Shown one piece after another: positions 1 to 11,110 of a stretch of DNA of 64,000 nucleotides. Position 1 is the stretch's first letter. The number at the start of each line of letters is the position of its first letter. The stretch is from Ceratotherium simum simum (Eukaryota; Chordata; Mammalia; Perissodactyla; Rhinocerotidae). The notes below the pieces were generated by a model. That model searched no databases, was not told where the DNA came from, and saw only the letters and a list, made by a program, of their open reading frames with translations. The stretch is from contig NW_004454216.1 of assembly GCF_000283155.1 (NCBI RefSeq), forward strand, positions 3,528,680 to 3,592,679. Reading direction: 5' to 3'. The position numbers were made by a program, and so were the translations under genes.

Positions 1-206
1 ATAGAAAACCCTAAAGAATCCACCAGAAAACTTTTAGAAGTAATAAACGAATATGGTAAAGTTGCAGGATACAAAATCAACATACAAAAATCAGGTGCAT
101 TTCTGCACACTAACAATGAAGTAGCAGAAAGAGAAATTAAGAATACCATCCCATTTACAACTGCAACAAAAAGAATAAAATACCTAGGAATAAACTTCTA
201 TATATA
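1..206 (+). mobile_element. L1 ORF2 fragment (end of reverse transcriptase region), cut by window edge
   Basis: One frame is open from base 1 to a TAA at 205-207. It reads as the stretch just after the reverse transcriptase core of L1 ORF2, including an [16 protein letters not shown] block and a final [10 protein letters not shown]. It is a dead LINE fragment: homology stops near 201 and the next bases are non-coding A/T-rich DNA. The upstream part lies outside the window. Confidence 0.85.
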
Positions 207-760
207 AATAAGGTATAAATAATAAATAATTATATTTTCGAGCCTATAACGTATAGAAATGATATATATTTTTTACAATAATAGCACAAAGGAGGTGAGG
301 ATAGGTGGGAGTAAAGCTGTGTTGGAGTAAGGAAATGACACTAAATGGTAACTTGAATCCACAGGAACAAATTAAGGGAACTAGAAAAGGTAAATAAAAA
401 GGTTAATATAATAAACACTGTAAATATATACTTGCTTTCCTTCTCTCAGCTTCTTTAAAAGACATAAAATTATATAAAATAATAATTGAAGCAATGTAGT
501 GTGTTAGTAACATATATAGATCTAATATGTATAATAATAATAGCACAAAAGGAAGGAGAGGGAATATACCCATGTAGCATTATTCTTTTTACTGTAATAA
601 ATTGTAGATGTTTGAAAAGTTTCTAAATTAGTTTGCATTTGAAGCTTAGTAGAAAGAATTAACTTTGGTCAAACTATTACAGATTGTTTCTATATATAGA
701 TAAAACGACATCCTTAATTAGCTATTACTAAAGGAATTACATAAGAGAGGCAGAAATATG
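207..760 (+). mobile_element. Probable old L1M non-coding fragment
   Basis: A/T-rich sequence with two similar blocks (about 275-305 and 533-565) sharing AATAATAGCACAAA followed by a GGAGG-rich run. This resembles non-coding sequence of old L1M elements as I recall it. Junction with the ORF2 fragment before it is abrupt, so it may be a separate insertion or an internally rearranged one. Confidence 0.4.
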
Positions 761-1184
761 TACTAGTTGTCTCTCTGGAGGATACCACATCATAATACTC
801 TTTTTCTAAGGAGAAAACTCTTATACGTTCCCTTGGGAGGTGATATTAGAGTCTAAAGGTGAAGGAGTATGTGATGTTTCCTTATTCTTTTTTACTTTGA
901 CAGTTTATTTGTTCTACCAACTGACTGAAAGAGGATGAAGCATAAAGAAAATGTTTTCCACCAGGAGCAAAGCCAGAGGAACATTTATTCTGAGCTAGAC
1001 TGAAACAGGGATGGTTTAAAGCAAATTGCTGAAGGTGCTTTAGACTCCAAGGCAAATAGGTAAGTCAATAGGTCCTTGGATTTCAGTTTGAAGACAAGCA
1101 TATGACTTCCTTAAAGAGGAAGAATGAGTACAGGTCAATAAGTAAGAATTAGTTTAGAAAAACAATATGGTATTCTATTTGTTT
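761..1184. other. Unassigned non-coding DNA
   Basis: No repeat family or coding frame recognised. Confidence 0.5.
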
Positions 1185-1370
1185 AAATTCTTTTTATTGT
1201 GGTAAGAACACTTAACATAAGATCTACCCTCCTGACAAATTTTTAAATGCACAATGCAGTATTATTAACTATAGGCACAATGTTGTACAGCAGATCTCTA
1301 GAACTCATTTATCTTTCATAACTGAAACTATATACCCATTGAACAGCAACTCCTCATTTATTGGTTTGCT
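1185..1370 (-). mobile_element. L1 3' end (antisense)
   Basis: Reads as the reverse complement of an old L1 3' UTR: the plus strand carries ATTGTGGTAAGAACACTTAA, then ACAATGTTGTACAGCAGATC and TATACCCATTGAACAGCAAC. A sense relative of the same module is seen near 4755-4870. Confidence 0.65.
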
Positions 1371-2554
1371 CTAAAATATTTCTGTTAAAGTGTTGTCTGT
1401 TTTAAGCTTTGTTAATCATGACTCAAGTTTGACTATTTTTACAGAGGAAGCTGTATTTGAACCTTAAAGTTATTGGCAATCCATGACCATAAACACTTCA
1501 GTATTTGGGCATCGTCTGGAGAGAAGCTTTGTTCTTGAGGAAAACTGTGCAACACAGACACTTAGTAACAAAATGTGAAAATAATAATTAAGTTTGTAGA
1601 AAGTCAAATTACCACATTGACCGTGAATTTATGAAACAACAGGCAGAGACAGCATGATTTTTTTGTTCTAGACTTCATGATAAGTTATCATTTTTACATA
1701 TGTACCTGCAATTTGATATCAGTATTTATCTAATATTTTTCCAAAGAGAGCTACATTTTTCCATGTCGCAGATTTTCATGTTTACAATAGTTAGATTTTC
1801 TATACCTGAGGCAACACCTTAATCCAAGTGGCAGTGAGAGTAGAAGGGAGTTAAAGAATTGGTGGAAAATTTGATCTTTATTTTCACACAATAACCTGGT
1901 TACTCTTTTCTTTTTTGCTACAGAGTTTCAGTCTTGGGAATTTATATTCTTCTCGCTTTTCATTAAGAATTTTAATCTAGTATTCATTTATTTAATAATA
2001 TAAAAGAATGAAACTAAATAACTTAGAGTTAATTTGTTCAGTATCACTGTGTTACTTGGGTTTCATAAACTTTAGAGACTGCTATTTCCTTTGGACATTA
2101 CCCATTTTAAAATTAGCTAACACTTTCATCCTTAGAAATATAGGAGCATGAAGTTTTCAAGTTGGGTTGGCTCAAATACTTTGGTTTGTGTCACTAATAT
2201 CTGATTTCCAGCCTGTGAGTTGACTGACAGAAATGTTTGTGAGTCAAGTCTACACATAAAGAGTAACAATTGCAAATCTGATTTACCCACCTGGAAGTAT
2301 TTGATTTTAAATCATAATATTTTTTCTCTATTTATGCCATGGGGCATTGAAGCTGGTATACTTCTCTCATTCTTGACAGACAGGAGAGTATTTTTCCCCG
2401 GTAAGATAGGTATACATTTCATTCATGTCCTTGGAGTAGAAATGGAACTGCAACGTAATATTACAGGGCAGTATCATGCAAAGAGGCTTGGATTGGGGTT
2501 AGATATTCCCTTAAAAGAGGAAAATGAATATAGGTCCAAAAATAACTGGGTTTG
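1371..2554. other. Unassigned non-coding DNA
   Basis: About 1.2 kb with no repeat recognised. A 111-codon frame at 2220-2555 shows no domain or compositional bias typical of a gene and runs straight into the MIR that follows, so I do not call it. Confidence 0.5.
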
Positions 2555-2735
2555 ATTCTTGTCTCTATTATTTGTGAACTGTGAGTTTGAGCAAGTTACT
2601 TAGCATTTTAAGCCTGTTTACTACTCTGTTAAAAAGTGATAATACTGACCTCATAGGGTTATTGTGAGAAATAAATGAGATAAATTCATATGAAAAATTG
2701 ACCACATAGATGTTTAACAAATATTTGCTAATATT
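2555..2735 (+). repeat. MIR SINE
   Basis: Sense MIR core and 3' half: GAGCAAGTTACTTAGCATTT, a run matching CCTCATAGGGTTATTGTGAG, then AAATGAGATAAA, ending in the ACAAATATTTGCTAATATTA-like tail. Diverged, as expected for a mammalian-wide SINE. Confidence 0.75.
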
Positions 2736-2944
2736 ATATTCCTTTTTTAAAAAAAAAATATATGCAACTTGTTAGCATTATTACCTTGGGAAATTAAATT
2801 AACATGTCAGATATTCAGTTTGCTTATATGTAAAATTGAGGTAGTCTTATTAAATCATTCTGAGAACATTTAATCAAATAATATTTTTGTAAGTTAAAAA
2901 AAACTGTGTTAACTCTGGAGATGTCATAGTGTCGCAATTGGAAC

Positions 2945-3215
2945 AATGATAATAATAACTGATATTTATTAAGCACCTATTTATGTTCTTTGTACCATTG
3001 TAAATACTTTATATACTTTAATTCATATAATCCTTGCAACAAACCTTTAAGTTTATTGAGTTTGAAATTTATCTCCGTGTTAAGTAGGTATTACTATTGT
3101 CCCAATTTTACGTATTAGGAAACTGAGTCATAGGAAGATCATACAACTAGTAAGAATATGAGCCAGAAGTCCATATGAGGGTATATATTTAAACTCAGGT
3201 ATTCCATCTAGTTAC
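2945..3215 (-). repeat. MIR SINE (antisense)
   Basis: Plus strand reads TTTATTAAGCACCTATTTATG, AATCCTTGCAACAAACC, ATTTTACGTATTAGGAAACTGAG, which is the reverse complement of the MIR core. It lies about 210 bases after a sense MIR, in the opposite orientation. Confidence 0.75.
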
Positions 3216-3984
3216 AGAAATATATTTCTCTAATTTTGTAAGGGAAAAACTTGACTTCAATTTCAAAGAGTGAGAAAAGGAGAGGAAAGAGAAGAAAAAT
3301 GTACAATGTAAGTAAAAGTAATAGAAAAGAAAAAGAATGACCAAATCATAATGAAGGAGAAAAAAATAAGCTAAACCAAGACATTTATCATGTGCTTATT
3401 TTCCTCCAAATTAGTACAGCAGGTAAGAGTAATGAAATATACTACTGTCATCTTGAAAAGGCAAGATGAAAACATATGAAACAATTAGAGACAGTATAAA
3501 GTCATATATTTAAGTGCCAGATATAATTATGTGTGTCGGGGGGAGGGTGAAAAAGTTAAATATTTTTCCTCATTCTTTCCTTTATTTTTTAAAATTCCAT
3601 TTGTAAAGATCTAAAAAGACAGTTGCTGTTGCAGCAAAAGCTCCAAGAAAAGGTTTAAAACACTATCCCTAACTAAAAATGAAGTTACCAGTAATTGGAG
3701 GAGAGGGTCAAGGTGACTAGTGGTTCCTCAGACATCCCAAGATTTATCCCAGTGGCAGAATGCTCTTTGAACTGCGGAACAAAGAAGTTGCGTGACTGGA
3801 GAAACCAAGTATTTACAATGTAATGTTTAAGGACAAATAATAATAATAATAGGACTCTTGCTCTAAAGACTGTTTGAAAAAGATGAAAGAGAAGAACAAT
3901 CTAATCCTTCCTCTTCTTCTCCTGCCCCCATGTCACTTTTTTTTAACTCATACTTTAGATTCCAAATCAAATGAAGCCAGTTTA
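3216..3984. other. Unassigned DNA with purine-rich stretch
   Basis: Positions about 3255-3365 are strongly A/G-rich, a low-complexity purine tract. The rest is unrecognised. Confidence 0.5.
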
Positions 3985-4063
3985 ATATCTGAGAACATCT
4001 ATAGCGGTGTTTTCAGTGTGGCATCTATATACCATCATCATCTAAATCATCTAGGGTGTTTAT

Positions 4064-4079
4064 AAAAATGTAGATTCTT
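4064..4079 (+). repeat. Target-site duplication, left copy
   Basis: AAAAATGTAGATTCTT, identical to 5022-5037. The pair brackets the L1 at 4080-5021. The leading A's of the right copy could partly be poly(A) tail. Confidence 0.85.
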
Positions 4080-5021
4080 TTTTCCAAATGGCCAACAGAC
4101 GCATGAAAAGGTCCTCAACAACTCTAATCATCATGGAAATGCAAATCAAAATCACAAGCTATCATCTCACACCTGTTAGAATGGCTGTCATCAAAAAGAC
4201 AAGAGGTAAATGTTGGCGAGGAGAGGATGTGGAGAAAAGAGAACGCTTGTGCACTGTTGGTGAGAATGTAAATTGGTACAGCCACTATGAAAAACAGAAT
4301 GGAGGTTCCTCAAAAAATTAAGACTAGAACTACCATATGATTCAGCAATCCCACTTCTGGGTATCTATCCAAAAGAAATGAAAACAGGATCTCAAAGAGA
4401 TATCTGTATTCTCATGTTCACTGAAGCATTATTGATAACAGCCAAGATATGGAAACAATCTAAATGCCCATCTACAGATGAATAGATAAAGAAGATGTGG
4501 TATATATATACAATGGAATATTACTCAGCTATGGAGAGGAGGAAGTCCTGCCATTTGCAACAACATGGATGGACCTTGAGGGCATTATGCTGAGTAAAAT
4601 AAGTCAAACAGAGAAAAGCAAATACTGTATGATATCACTAATGGCTAGAATCAAAAAAACAGAACTCATAGAAACAGAGAGTGGAATAGTGGTTTCCAGG
4701 GGCTCTAGGGGTGGGAGAAATGAAGAGATGTTGGTCAAAGGGTACAAACTTCCAGTTATAAGATGAATAAGTTCTGGGGATCTAATGTACAGCCTGATGA
4801 TTATTGTTAACAATACTATATTATATACTTGAAAGTACCTAAGAGAGTAGATCTTAAACGTTCTCACCACAAAAGAGAAATAGTAATTATGTGAGGTTAT
4901 GGAGGTTAACTAACTTTACCACAATAGTCATTTCACAGTATACAAATGTATCAAATCATCATATTGTACATCTTAAACTTACACAATGTTATATGTCAAT
5001 TATATCTCCATAAAGCTGAAA
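4080..5021 (+). mobile_element. 5'-truncated L1 (ORF2 end plus 3' UTR)
   Basis: Starts inside the last part of ORF2 ([23 protein letters not shown]) and continues through the ORF2 C-terminal phrases TMEYYSAMERR, ATTWMDLEGIMLS and SQTEKSKYCMI. It then runs into a 3' UTR and ends at an A-run. The coding part is broken by frameshifts and stops; the longest open pieces are 4088-4321 and 4497-4766. A 16-bp perfect TSD marks both ends. Confidence 0.88.
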
Positions 5022-5037
5022 AAAAATGTAGATTCTT
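5022..5037 (+). repeat. Target-site duplication, right copy
   Basis: Second copy of AAAAATGTAGATTCTT, directly after the L1 A-tail. Confidence 0.85.
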
Positions 5038-5165
5038 GTTCACACTGCCAGGTCTCTCAAGTCATCTCAATTTCTGATGGTAGCACCTGGAATCAGTATC
5101 ATAATTACCTGGGATTCTTATTAGTAATAAATTTAGGAACTCTGCTCTGGGTCTGTGCGGAAGTC

Positions 5166-5640
5166 AAATCCGTAAAATTTTCTTTAAACAAATCAGCTGA
5201 GATATACTTACCTATAGCCATGGGGGTTAATTGAACTATGGCCAAAGGCTGGAGGAAAGAAAAGATGTAATTTATTCTATTTCACTCAGAAATAGCAACT
5301 GCTATGAGGGAGCAGGACAAAGAGCACTTTGGGGCTCTTGGCACTTCTGATGGATGAAATGATTGACAAGATTTTGGACACTGTGCGTTTGGACTGAGTC
5401 TTGGGCATCTGTGTGCCTGTCAGTGGCAGCATTTCCCCAATTCTCAACCCGCTGGCCCAAGCAGCCTGCCTGAGCTTCCCTTAGTTTCATGATTTTGTGA
5501 ATGCATCCTTGCCCTGAAGTACAGAGAGCCTGAATTGGCTGACATCAAAAACCTATTCCTCAATTGATAGGGTGTGCTTGTCACCTCCTGTAAGAAGCAT
5601 GAAAAAACTTCTTATAATCAAACGTGATCATAAAAGTGTT
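5166..5640. other. Unassigned non-coding DNA
   Basis: No repeat or credible reading frame recognised. Somewhat higher GC than the surroundings around 5290-5490. Confidence 0.5.
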
Positions 5641-5880
5641 TGAAAAAATATAGGCAGTGGTAGTAACATATATTAGGTGCTATGTATTAGCCACTGTTTT
5701 CAACACTCTCACATAGTCCTCACAGCAACCCCATGGAGCTCATATTACACCCATTATGCAGATGGGGAAACTGAGGCCAGAGAGATTAGGTAACTTATCC
5801 AAAGTCACTTAAGACATCAAAATCCAAATAGTCTAGTTCCCCAGCCAGCACTTTGAATCAACATACCATATTGCCTCTTC
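5641..5880 (-). repeat. MIR SINE (antisense)
   Basis: Plus strand reads CTCACAGCAACCCCATGGAG, GATGGGGAAACTGAGGCCAG, AGAGATTAGGTAACTTATCC, AAAGTCACTTAAG: the reverse complement of the MIR core, quite well preserved. Confidence 0.8.
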
Positions 5881-5989
5881 AATAATGTATAAATAAATAC
5901 AGTTAAATATTACACAAACTTGCTATGAGGAAGGGCTCCCTTCGTGTGGCTCCAAAAGAGAAACAATATGAGAATATATAGACGGTATG

Positions 5990-6540
5990 GAAATAAACGA
6001 AGACCAATGAAATGAGAAAAGCAAAGGCTATTTATTCTGAGCTTGCTGCAGCAAGGAAGTCAGCCACCATCACTTGTATTTTGTCAGTGACTCAAAGACA
6101 GCCAGAGGAGTGGGAAAGCTTCACAGTAGAAAAAAAGGCAAGGCTTCAGTGATGCCCTGATTGGAGGTTGTTGGTGTGGGGAAGCTGTAAGTGAGCTAAT
6201 TAGAAGTGGGGCGTCCTGTGTGATTGGTTAGGGGTACATATTTGGCTTTCTCTGGTTGGTTCTAAGTTGGAAGTGGAGACAAAATTTAGGGAAGCTGTTA
6301 GTTATTAATCAACTCCTGGCCATTTTGGGCCAGTTGATACAGAAGTCATTGTTTAGCTTCCTGGATTGCCACTAGAGATAGCAATCTCAGTTCCTGTAAG
6401 TCTGACTTATAGCAGGCTGTCTTCCAGGGTTGTTTCTTGTAGATAAGGGGTTGGTTTCCTGAGCAGGTGGCTGCAGGTTGGAGATGAAAGTTCTTTTTTC
6501 ATATATGGTCTGACCATTGTCCATTTGTATATTCAGTCTC
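5990..6540. repeat. LTR-like or unclassified interspersed repeat
   Basis: A compositionally distinct G/T-richer block of about 550 bp in A/T-rich surroundings. It has phrases I associate with a dispersed repeat, such as GGCTATTTATTCTGAGCTTG, CTGGCCATTTTGGGCCAGTT and TGTCCATTTGTATATTCAGT. I cannot place it in a named family. An endogenous retroviral LTR is possible, but no clear TG...CA ends or TSD were found. Confidence 0.35.
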
Positions 6541-6653
6541 TCAATAGATTTGAAAAGAAAATGGAAAACTTCCCTATCTATGGAAAAAGAGAATAAACAA
6601 AGTTGAGATGAACGTTAAGCTGGGAAAGATAATTACAAAATATATGACAAAAT

Positions 6654-6765
6654 ATATTAACATGTGTTAATATTAGCTACATTACAGAGTGAATGAACTT
6701 AGATGTCCATTTCCTCTGAAAATAAGTTTTCAATATTAAGATAAATATTAACATGTGTTAATATA
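6654..6765. repeat. Short quasi-palindromic motif in two direct copies
   Basis: ATATTAACATGTGTTAATAT occurs at 6654-6673 and, apart from its first and last bases, again at about 6745-6764, about 92 bp apart. It is nearly self-complementary. The bases between the copies do not look duplicated. Confidence 0.7.
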
Positions 6766-6799
6766 CTCATCATACAAAGAGTTTCAATAAATTATGAAG

Positions 6800-7475
6800 A
6801 AATTATTAAACATCTCAATGGAAAAAATAATCAGAGCAATAACAGGTAATTCACAGAAGAAGAAAATATATTTAACTTCAAGGAAATGCAAATAAAATGA
6901 GATTTAGTTTTCAGCCTATTACATTGACAAATACTAAAATGACTGACAAAATTGAGTGACAGCATGGGTTGGAAGAAACAGAGATTCTGACACACTGCTA
7001 ATGGTAGTCTAAATTGGTCCAACTTTCCTGAAAGGCAATTTGGCAACTGTATCAAATGTCTTAAACATATGCCTTCCCTTTGGGCCAGCACTGCTCTTCT
7101 AGGAATTTATTCTAAGAAATAAAGAGGCAAATGCACAAATATGAAGGGAGAAGGATGAATTCAAAACAATCTATGATTCCAACAATAATGGATTCGTTAA
7201 ATAAATTATGATACATTAGATGTAGTCCTTAAAAATGGTGATGCAGAAATATATTAAGTAATGTGGACAGTTATATATTAGGTGCCAAATTAGCATAAAT
7301 TATTTGAGAAAACAGTCTGGAAGAATAAACTAAAAGCTAACAGTTGTCTTTGAATGGATTATGGGTTTTGAAAATGTTTTTTTATTTATCTGTGATTTCT
7401 AATTTTCAAAAATGAATGAGTATTCCTGAAAAATAGCATTAGTGCTTTTAGTGTACAAAACTATAAAAAAGAAAA
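6800..7475 (+). mobile_element. Old L1M 3' end
   Basis: Decayed ORF2 3' region: AAGGAAATGCAAATAAAATGAG, GGCAATTTGGCAACTGTATC, CTCTTCTAGGAATTTATTCT, then GGATTCGTTAAATAAATTATG. No frame survives. Typical of an L1M element predating the eutherian radiation. Confidence 0.7.
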
Positions 7476-7484
7476 CACACATAG

Positions 7485-7690
7485 TTCACAATCTCTCCAC
7501 TTGGAAAATACCTATTGACATTTTTGAAAAGTAATCCATGCATGTTACTAGAACATTCAAGTAATTGTTCAAAAAGTTTATGATGAGAATAAGAGATTTC
7601 CTCCTCTGCTCCTCTGTCCCTCCCCCAAAGATGATTACTGTTAACAGAATTTTATGTATTGTTTGGTCACATTTTTAAGGGGGAAAGAAC
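7485..7690 (-). mobile_element. Probable L1M 3'-end fragment (antisense)
   Basis: Contains AAGTAATCCATGCATGTTAC, a pyrimidine-rich CCTCCTCTGCTCCTCTGTCC run and GATGATTACTGTTAACAGAA, resembling the antisense 3' end of old L1s. Weak and short, so family placement is tentative. Confidence 0.35.
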
Positions 7691-7965
7691 GTCCATACAT
7701 CAAAAAAGAGAAAAAAAATCAACCAGTGATTCTAGCCTGATGTTAGTTGGCTCAGGAAATAAATCCTACCTGTTTCTCTTTAGTTCTTGTCTGAATTCCC
7801 AAGTTTCCAATTCATTGGCTTCATACTAGAATGATCTAACTTATACCTTACAATCTATATTTGAATATATAGCTGTTTATAAGTCTTTCAGTTCAAATAT
7901 CCATCTTTTCCTTTCACTCACAGTAAATGTACATTTAAAAGTGAAGAGCATTTCCTATATACTGA

Positions 7966-8172
7966 CTATATGTTCATTTTGTTGCAGTCCCAATGCACAG
8001 TTGCATCGTTCCACAGACTATCTGTGATGCTAAAAATTCTTCCCACACTTGCATTTGACACTGGAATTGAAATAGAAAACTGAACCCATTTAAGCAAATT
8101 TAGAGCTACAGTTTCTGTGCTAAAAACAAGTTTTGATTTTTTTAGTGTTGTTTCCTCAAGAGAAATGATCAT
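7966..8172 (-). pseudogene. hAT transposase C-terminal dimerisation region, remnant
   Basis: A 68-codon minus-strand frame contains LLKWVQFSISIPVSNASVGR followed by IFSITDSLWNDATVHW. This matches the pattern of the hAT dimerisation domain (leucine-rich helix, then SIPxSNAxxERxFS and LWTDxRNR). The Glu-Arg of the usual ERVFS is replaced by Gly-Arg, and the catalytic core is not recognisable upstream. It is most likely a dead DNA-transposon fossil. A decayed copy of a domesticated hAT-derived gene (ZBED/FAM200 type) is an alternative. Confidence 0.5.
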
Positions 8173-10819
8173 CTCATGTCCAAAGCACAGACTTTCTCAT
8201 AAAGAGAATTTGGAGTTGGCTCTTATTTTCATGATGAAAACATTCAAATATGAATTACTTCATCAAAAGAGGGAGATGACTCATGATTAGGCAAACGCAA
8301 AGCACCCAGAGCAATATATGGTGGATTTTCGAAAAGAAATTACTTCTATCTGTATATGAGAGCCCTTGTGTTCATATTTAATTCTTCACAGGTAAACTTA
8401 CTGACTACACAAACTAGTAAATAGTTATTTTGCAATGTGTATAAAGCTCCTGCTGAAAAACTTAATATTGATTTTTTTTTCTCCAGGAATTTTGAAACTA
8501 AATTAAAGAAAAAAATTCTTGACTGATGGAAGATTTTGTTTAATAAAGTTTCCAGATACTTCTGATCTTAAAAGAGAGTTGCAAATATCAGAGCTAAGCA
8601 AAGATCCAAGAGCTGCAGGCCTACATGAGGAAAGTTCTGTAGTCCTGCTGCAACGTTGCATATGGCCTCAGGGCATGGATTCAGACTCCGAGATTTGGCT
8701 TCCTATGCTACATTATACAGAGACACCATTGCATTGATTAAACGTTCAGAGACTCATGGCCAGTCAGCTCAGTTGTACAAAGTACCTTTGACTTTGACTG
8801 GAAAACCTGAACCTCAGCTCTACAATAATCTCTGTAACCCTTGCCATATACTGCCATGCCTGTCACTCCTGTGCCCTAGATTCTGGACACATAGGCTGTC
8901 TGGAGTGAGGTGCTTTCAACTGAAGAGGTGCTTTTCCTAGCTCACAAAGGACAGACATCTTGCGCAATATACAGATAACACATTGAAATGTTGCTTATTA
9001 AGGAACTTTACTCCCACTGTTGGAACCCCAGTTTCATTAGAAATAACCTATGCTAGGACTGTTCTGGCCTCAATTATCTCACCCCCTGTGATTGTTCCTA
9101 GTTCTGTTCATCTTGCTAAGTAGCTATGGAGTACTGAATCATGGAACTCAGTCCTCTGAAGACTATAACCTCATGAATATCCAGAAGATATTCCATCTCC
9201 CACCACCTTTTCTTCAATAGATTACTAAATCATCATGGTCTGGAACTAGCTTATATCTTGATTTGGCAGCACTGCAAAGGCTCTTGAAGTTCCTGTCTTC
9301 CATCTATTATTCTCTTGTTGCTGGGGTAGCTATCCACCAAAAGCTGGAAGACTACCACTCCTATACTTCCTACTGATAAAACGTATCTGCAAAATTTAGA
9401 TCAGTTGTGATAAATCACTGTCTTCTCCTGGAGAATCAGCCTTTTCAAAATAATCGTGGCTACTTTTGCCGTTATAGTAGCAGAGTTGCATGGAGTATAT
9501 GCTGAACAATCCAGGGGACACCATTTGTGTGGTAATATGAGTGTCACCCCTGGAGTTGAACAATACGGTGCTCTCACTGAACGCTTAGGAGTGTTACATC
9601 TAACCAAGATGTAGATAATCAGAGAAGGTATTCCAAGAGTGATATAAAAGGGTCTTTTTGACAAGCCTCCATTCCACTTAGATGTCTGTCATTTCCCTAT
9701 TTATGGTACTTATTGCACAGTGGTATAATTGGTTATTTTACTTCTTTGCCTCCTCAACTATACCATGCACTTCATGAAGGCAGGGATTATTCACATTCCA
9801 TCACCAAGTGATAGCAAAGCAGTTTGCACTTTTTAAGACTGTTTGTTGAAAATTAGATGAAAAGAGATTCAATGGTGTGCCAAATGGCAAGAAGAGGAGG
9901 TAACTTTGGGGGACGAGACTCAAATGGTAGGTGTCAAGTAATTCTTGCTGCAGCAAAAAGTCATGTGCTTGTGTCAGTATCTATAGGTCTATATCTTAGA
10001 ATTGTTGAAGATGAAAAAGGCCATCAAACCTCTGAGCTTCAAATCCAGCCACCCTCTCCAAGTACACCCACCACATTTTCCACAGCTTTTTTAGATGCTT
10101 AATACACTAAGGCTGCCACTCGCTCTATAACCCATCAATTCACCCCATTGAGCCAGAAGTAGTACAATACACAATGAAAATAGTGATTGGCACTAGTAAC
10201 ACCATGGCTACCACTAGTACCTAGATCTGCTCTATGGGTATATAGCAAAGGATCCTGCCTATGAAGTTGACTTTCACCTAGAAATGCACCTGAGACTGAA
10301 GAAACTTTTGCTGAGTAAATCTGGAGAAACTCGATTCTTACCCTAAGAGGTATGAATGTGCCCTAAGGAACGTGAGGAAAGAGGCAATAATATGCATATG
10401 TTAGCAAAGCCCAAATTAGACAAAGCAAAAGTTTACACTCAAGCTGTATTGTTAAGTCCTCAGGACCAGCTTCACCTACAACTTCAAGAACAATACAAGT
10501 CACTATAGCTTCATGTTAGTCAGCTTCAGAAATGAATCCAGACTTTGATCCTTCAAATCTCTTCTTCAAATCTTTGCTCTTATCTTCATGGTTTCCTAAT
10601 GTCCTTTGGGCATGCTACCAGACATTAAGGCTAATTAAGAGTCCAGTAGTATCATAGGCAACCTTGAATCTGATACTCCTGGGTCCATGTATTGTCTTTT
10701 TAATGATGGGAACCAGACAACCAGCCCTAAATTATCAGATCACCAAGAAAGATACGTAAGTTTTCAACAGTCATCCATCAGGCTCTAAATACCACAAATG
10801 CAAGGACTATACTTATTAA
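8173..10819. other. Unassigned block, 2.6 kb
   Basis: No repeat family recognised. It is less A/T-biased than its flanks and carries several short frames on both strands (8519-8737, 8656-8940, 9401-9664 minus, 9857-10102), none with a domain I can name. Because a hAT transposase trace lies at its left edge, part of it could be the decayed body of that transposon. An old retroviral internal region or a retropseudogene is also possible. Confidence 0.4.
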
Positions 10820-11110
10820 TTTATTCATTCTACTTTTCATTCATTCAAATCTATAATGTTTAACTTCCATATTCCAGGCATTATACTAGGTTTAAATATC
10901 CAATCATATTCAAAATAAGCATAATCCTTGTCCACATAGAACTTATGGCCCAGTAGTCCAGTTGAGAATACAGATATTGAACAAATAAATATATAGTTAA
11001 AAATTTTAAGTGCTATGAAGAAAAGTAATATAGTATCACAGATAACTGCAAAGAAAGGGGTAATAAATGGGCAATATAAATGAACACTGAGTCTATAAAA
11101 CAAAAACAAT
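10820..11110 (-). mobile_element. L2 LINE 3' region (antisense)
   Basis: Plus strand shows the reverse complement of the L2 3' end: TTCATTCATTCAAAT, AGGCATTATACTAGG, TAATCCTTGTCCACATAGAA, GAACAAATAAATATATAG and AAGTGCTATGAAGAAAA. The 114-codon minus frame at 10837-11181 is an accident of this repeat. Confidence 0.65.

Larger units (their letters stand above)
3985..5165. mobile_element. Non-autonomous hAT-type element (MER5/MER20-like), split by an L1
   Basis: The two halves 3985-4079 and 5038-5165 join into one old element once the L1 between them is removed. The join reads across ATCTAGGGTGTTTATAAAAATG, TAGATTCTT and then CACCTGGAATCAGTATCATA, TTACCTGGGATTCTTATTAG. These are the usual phrases of hAT-Charlie MITE-like repeats (MER5/MER20 group). 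Exact family and termini are uncertain because the ends are decayed. Confidence 0.55.
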
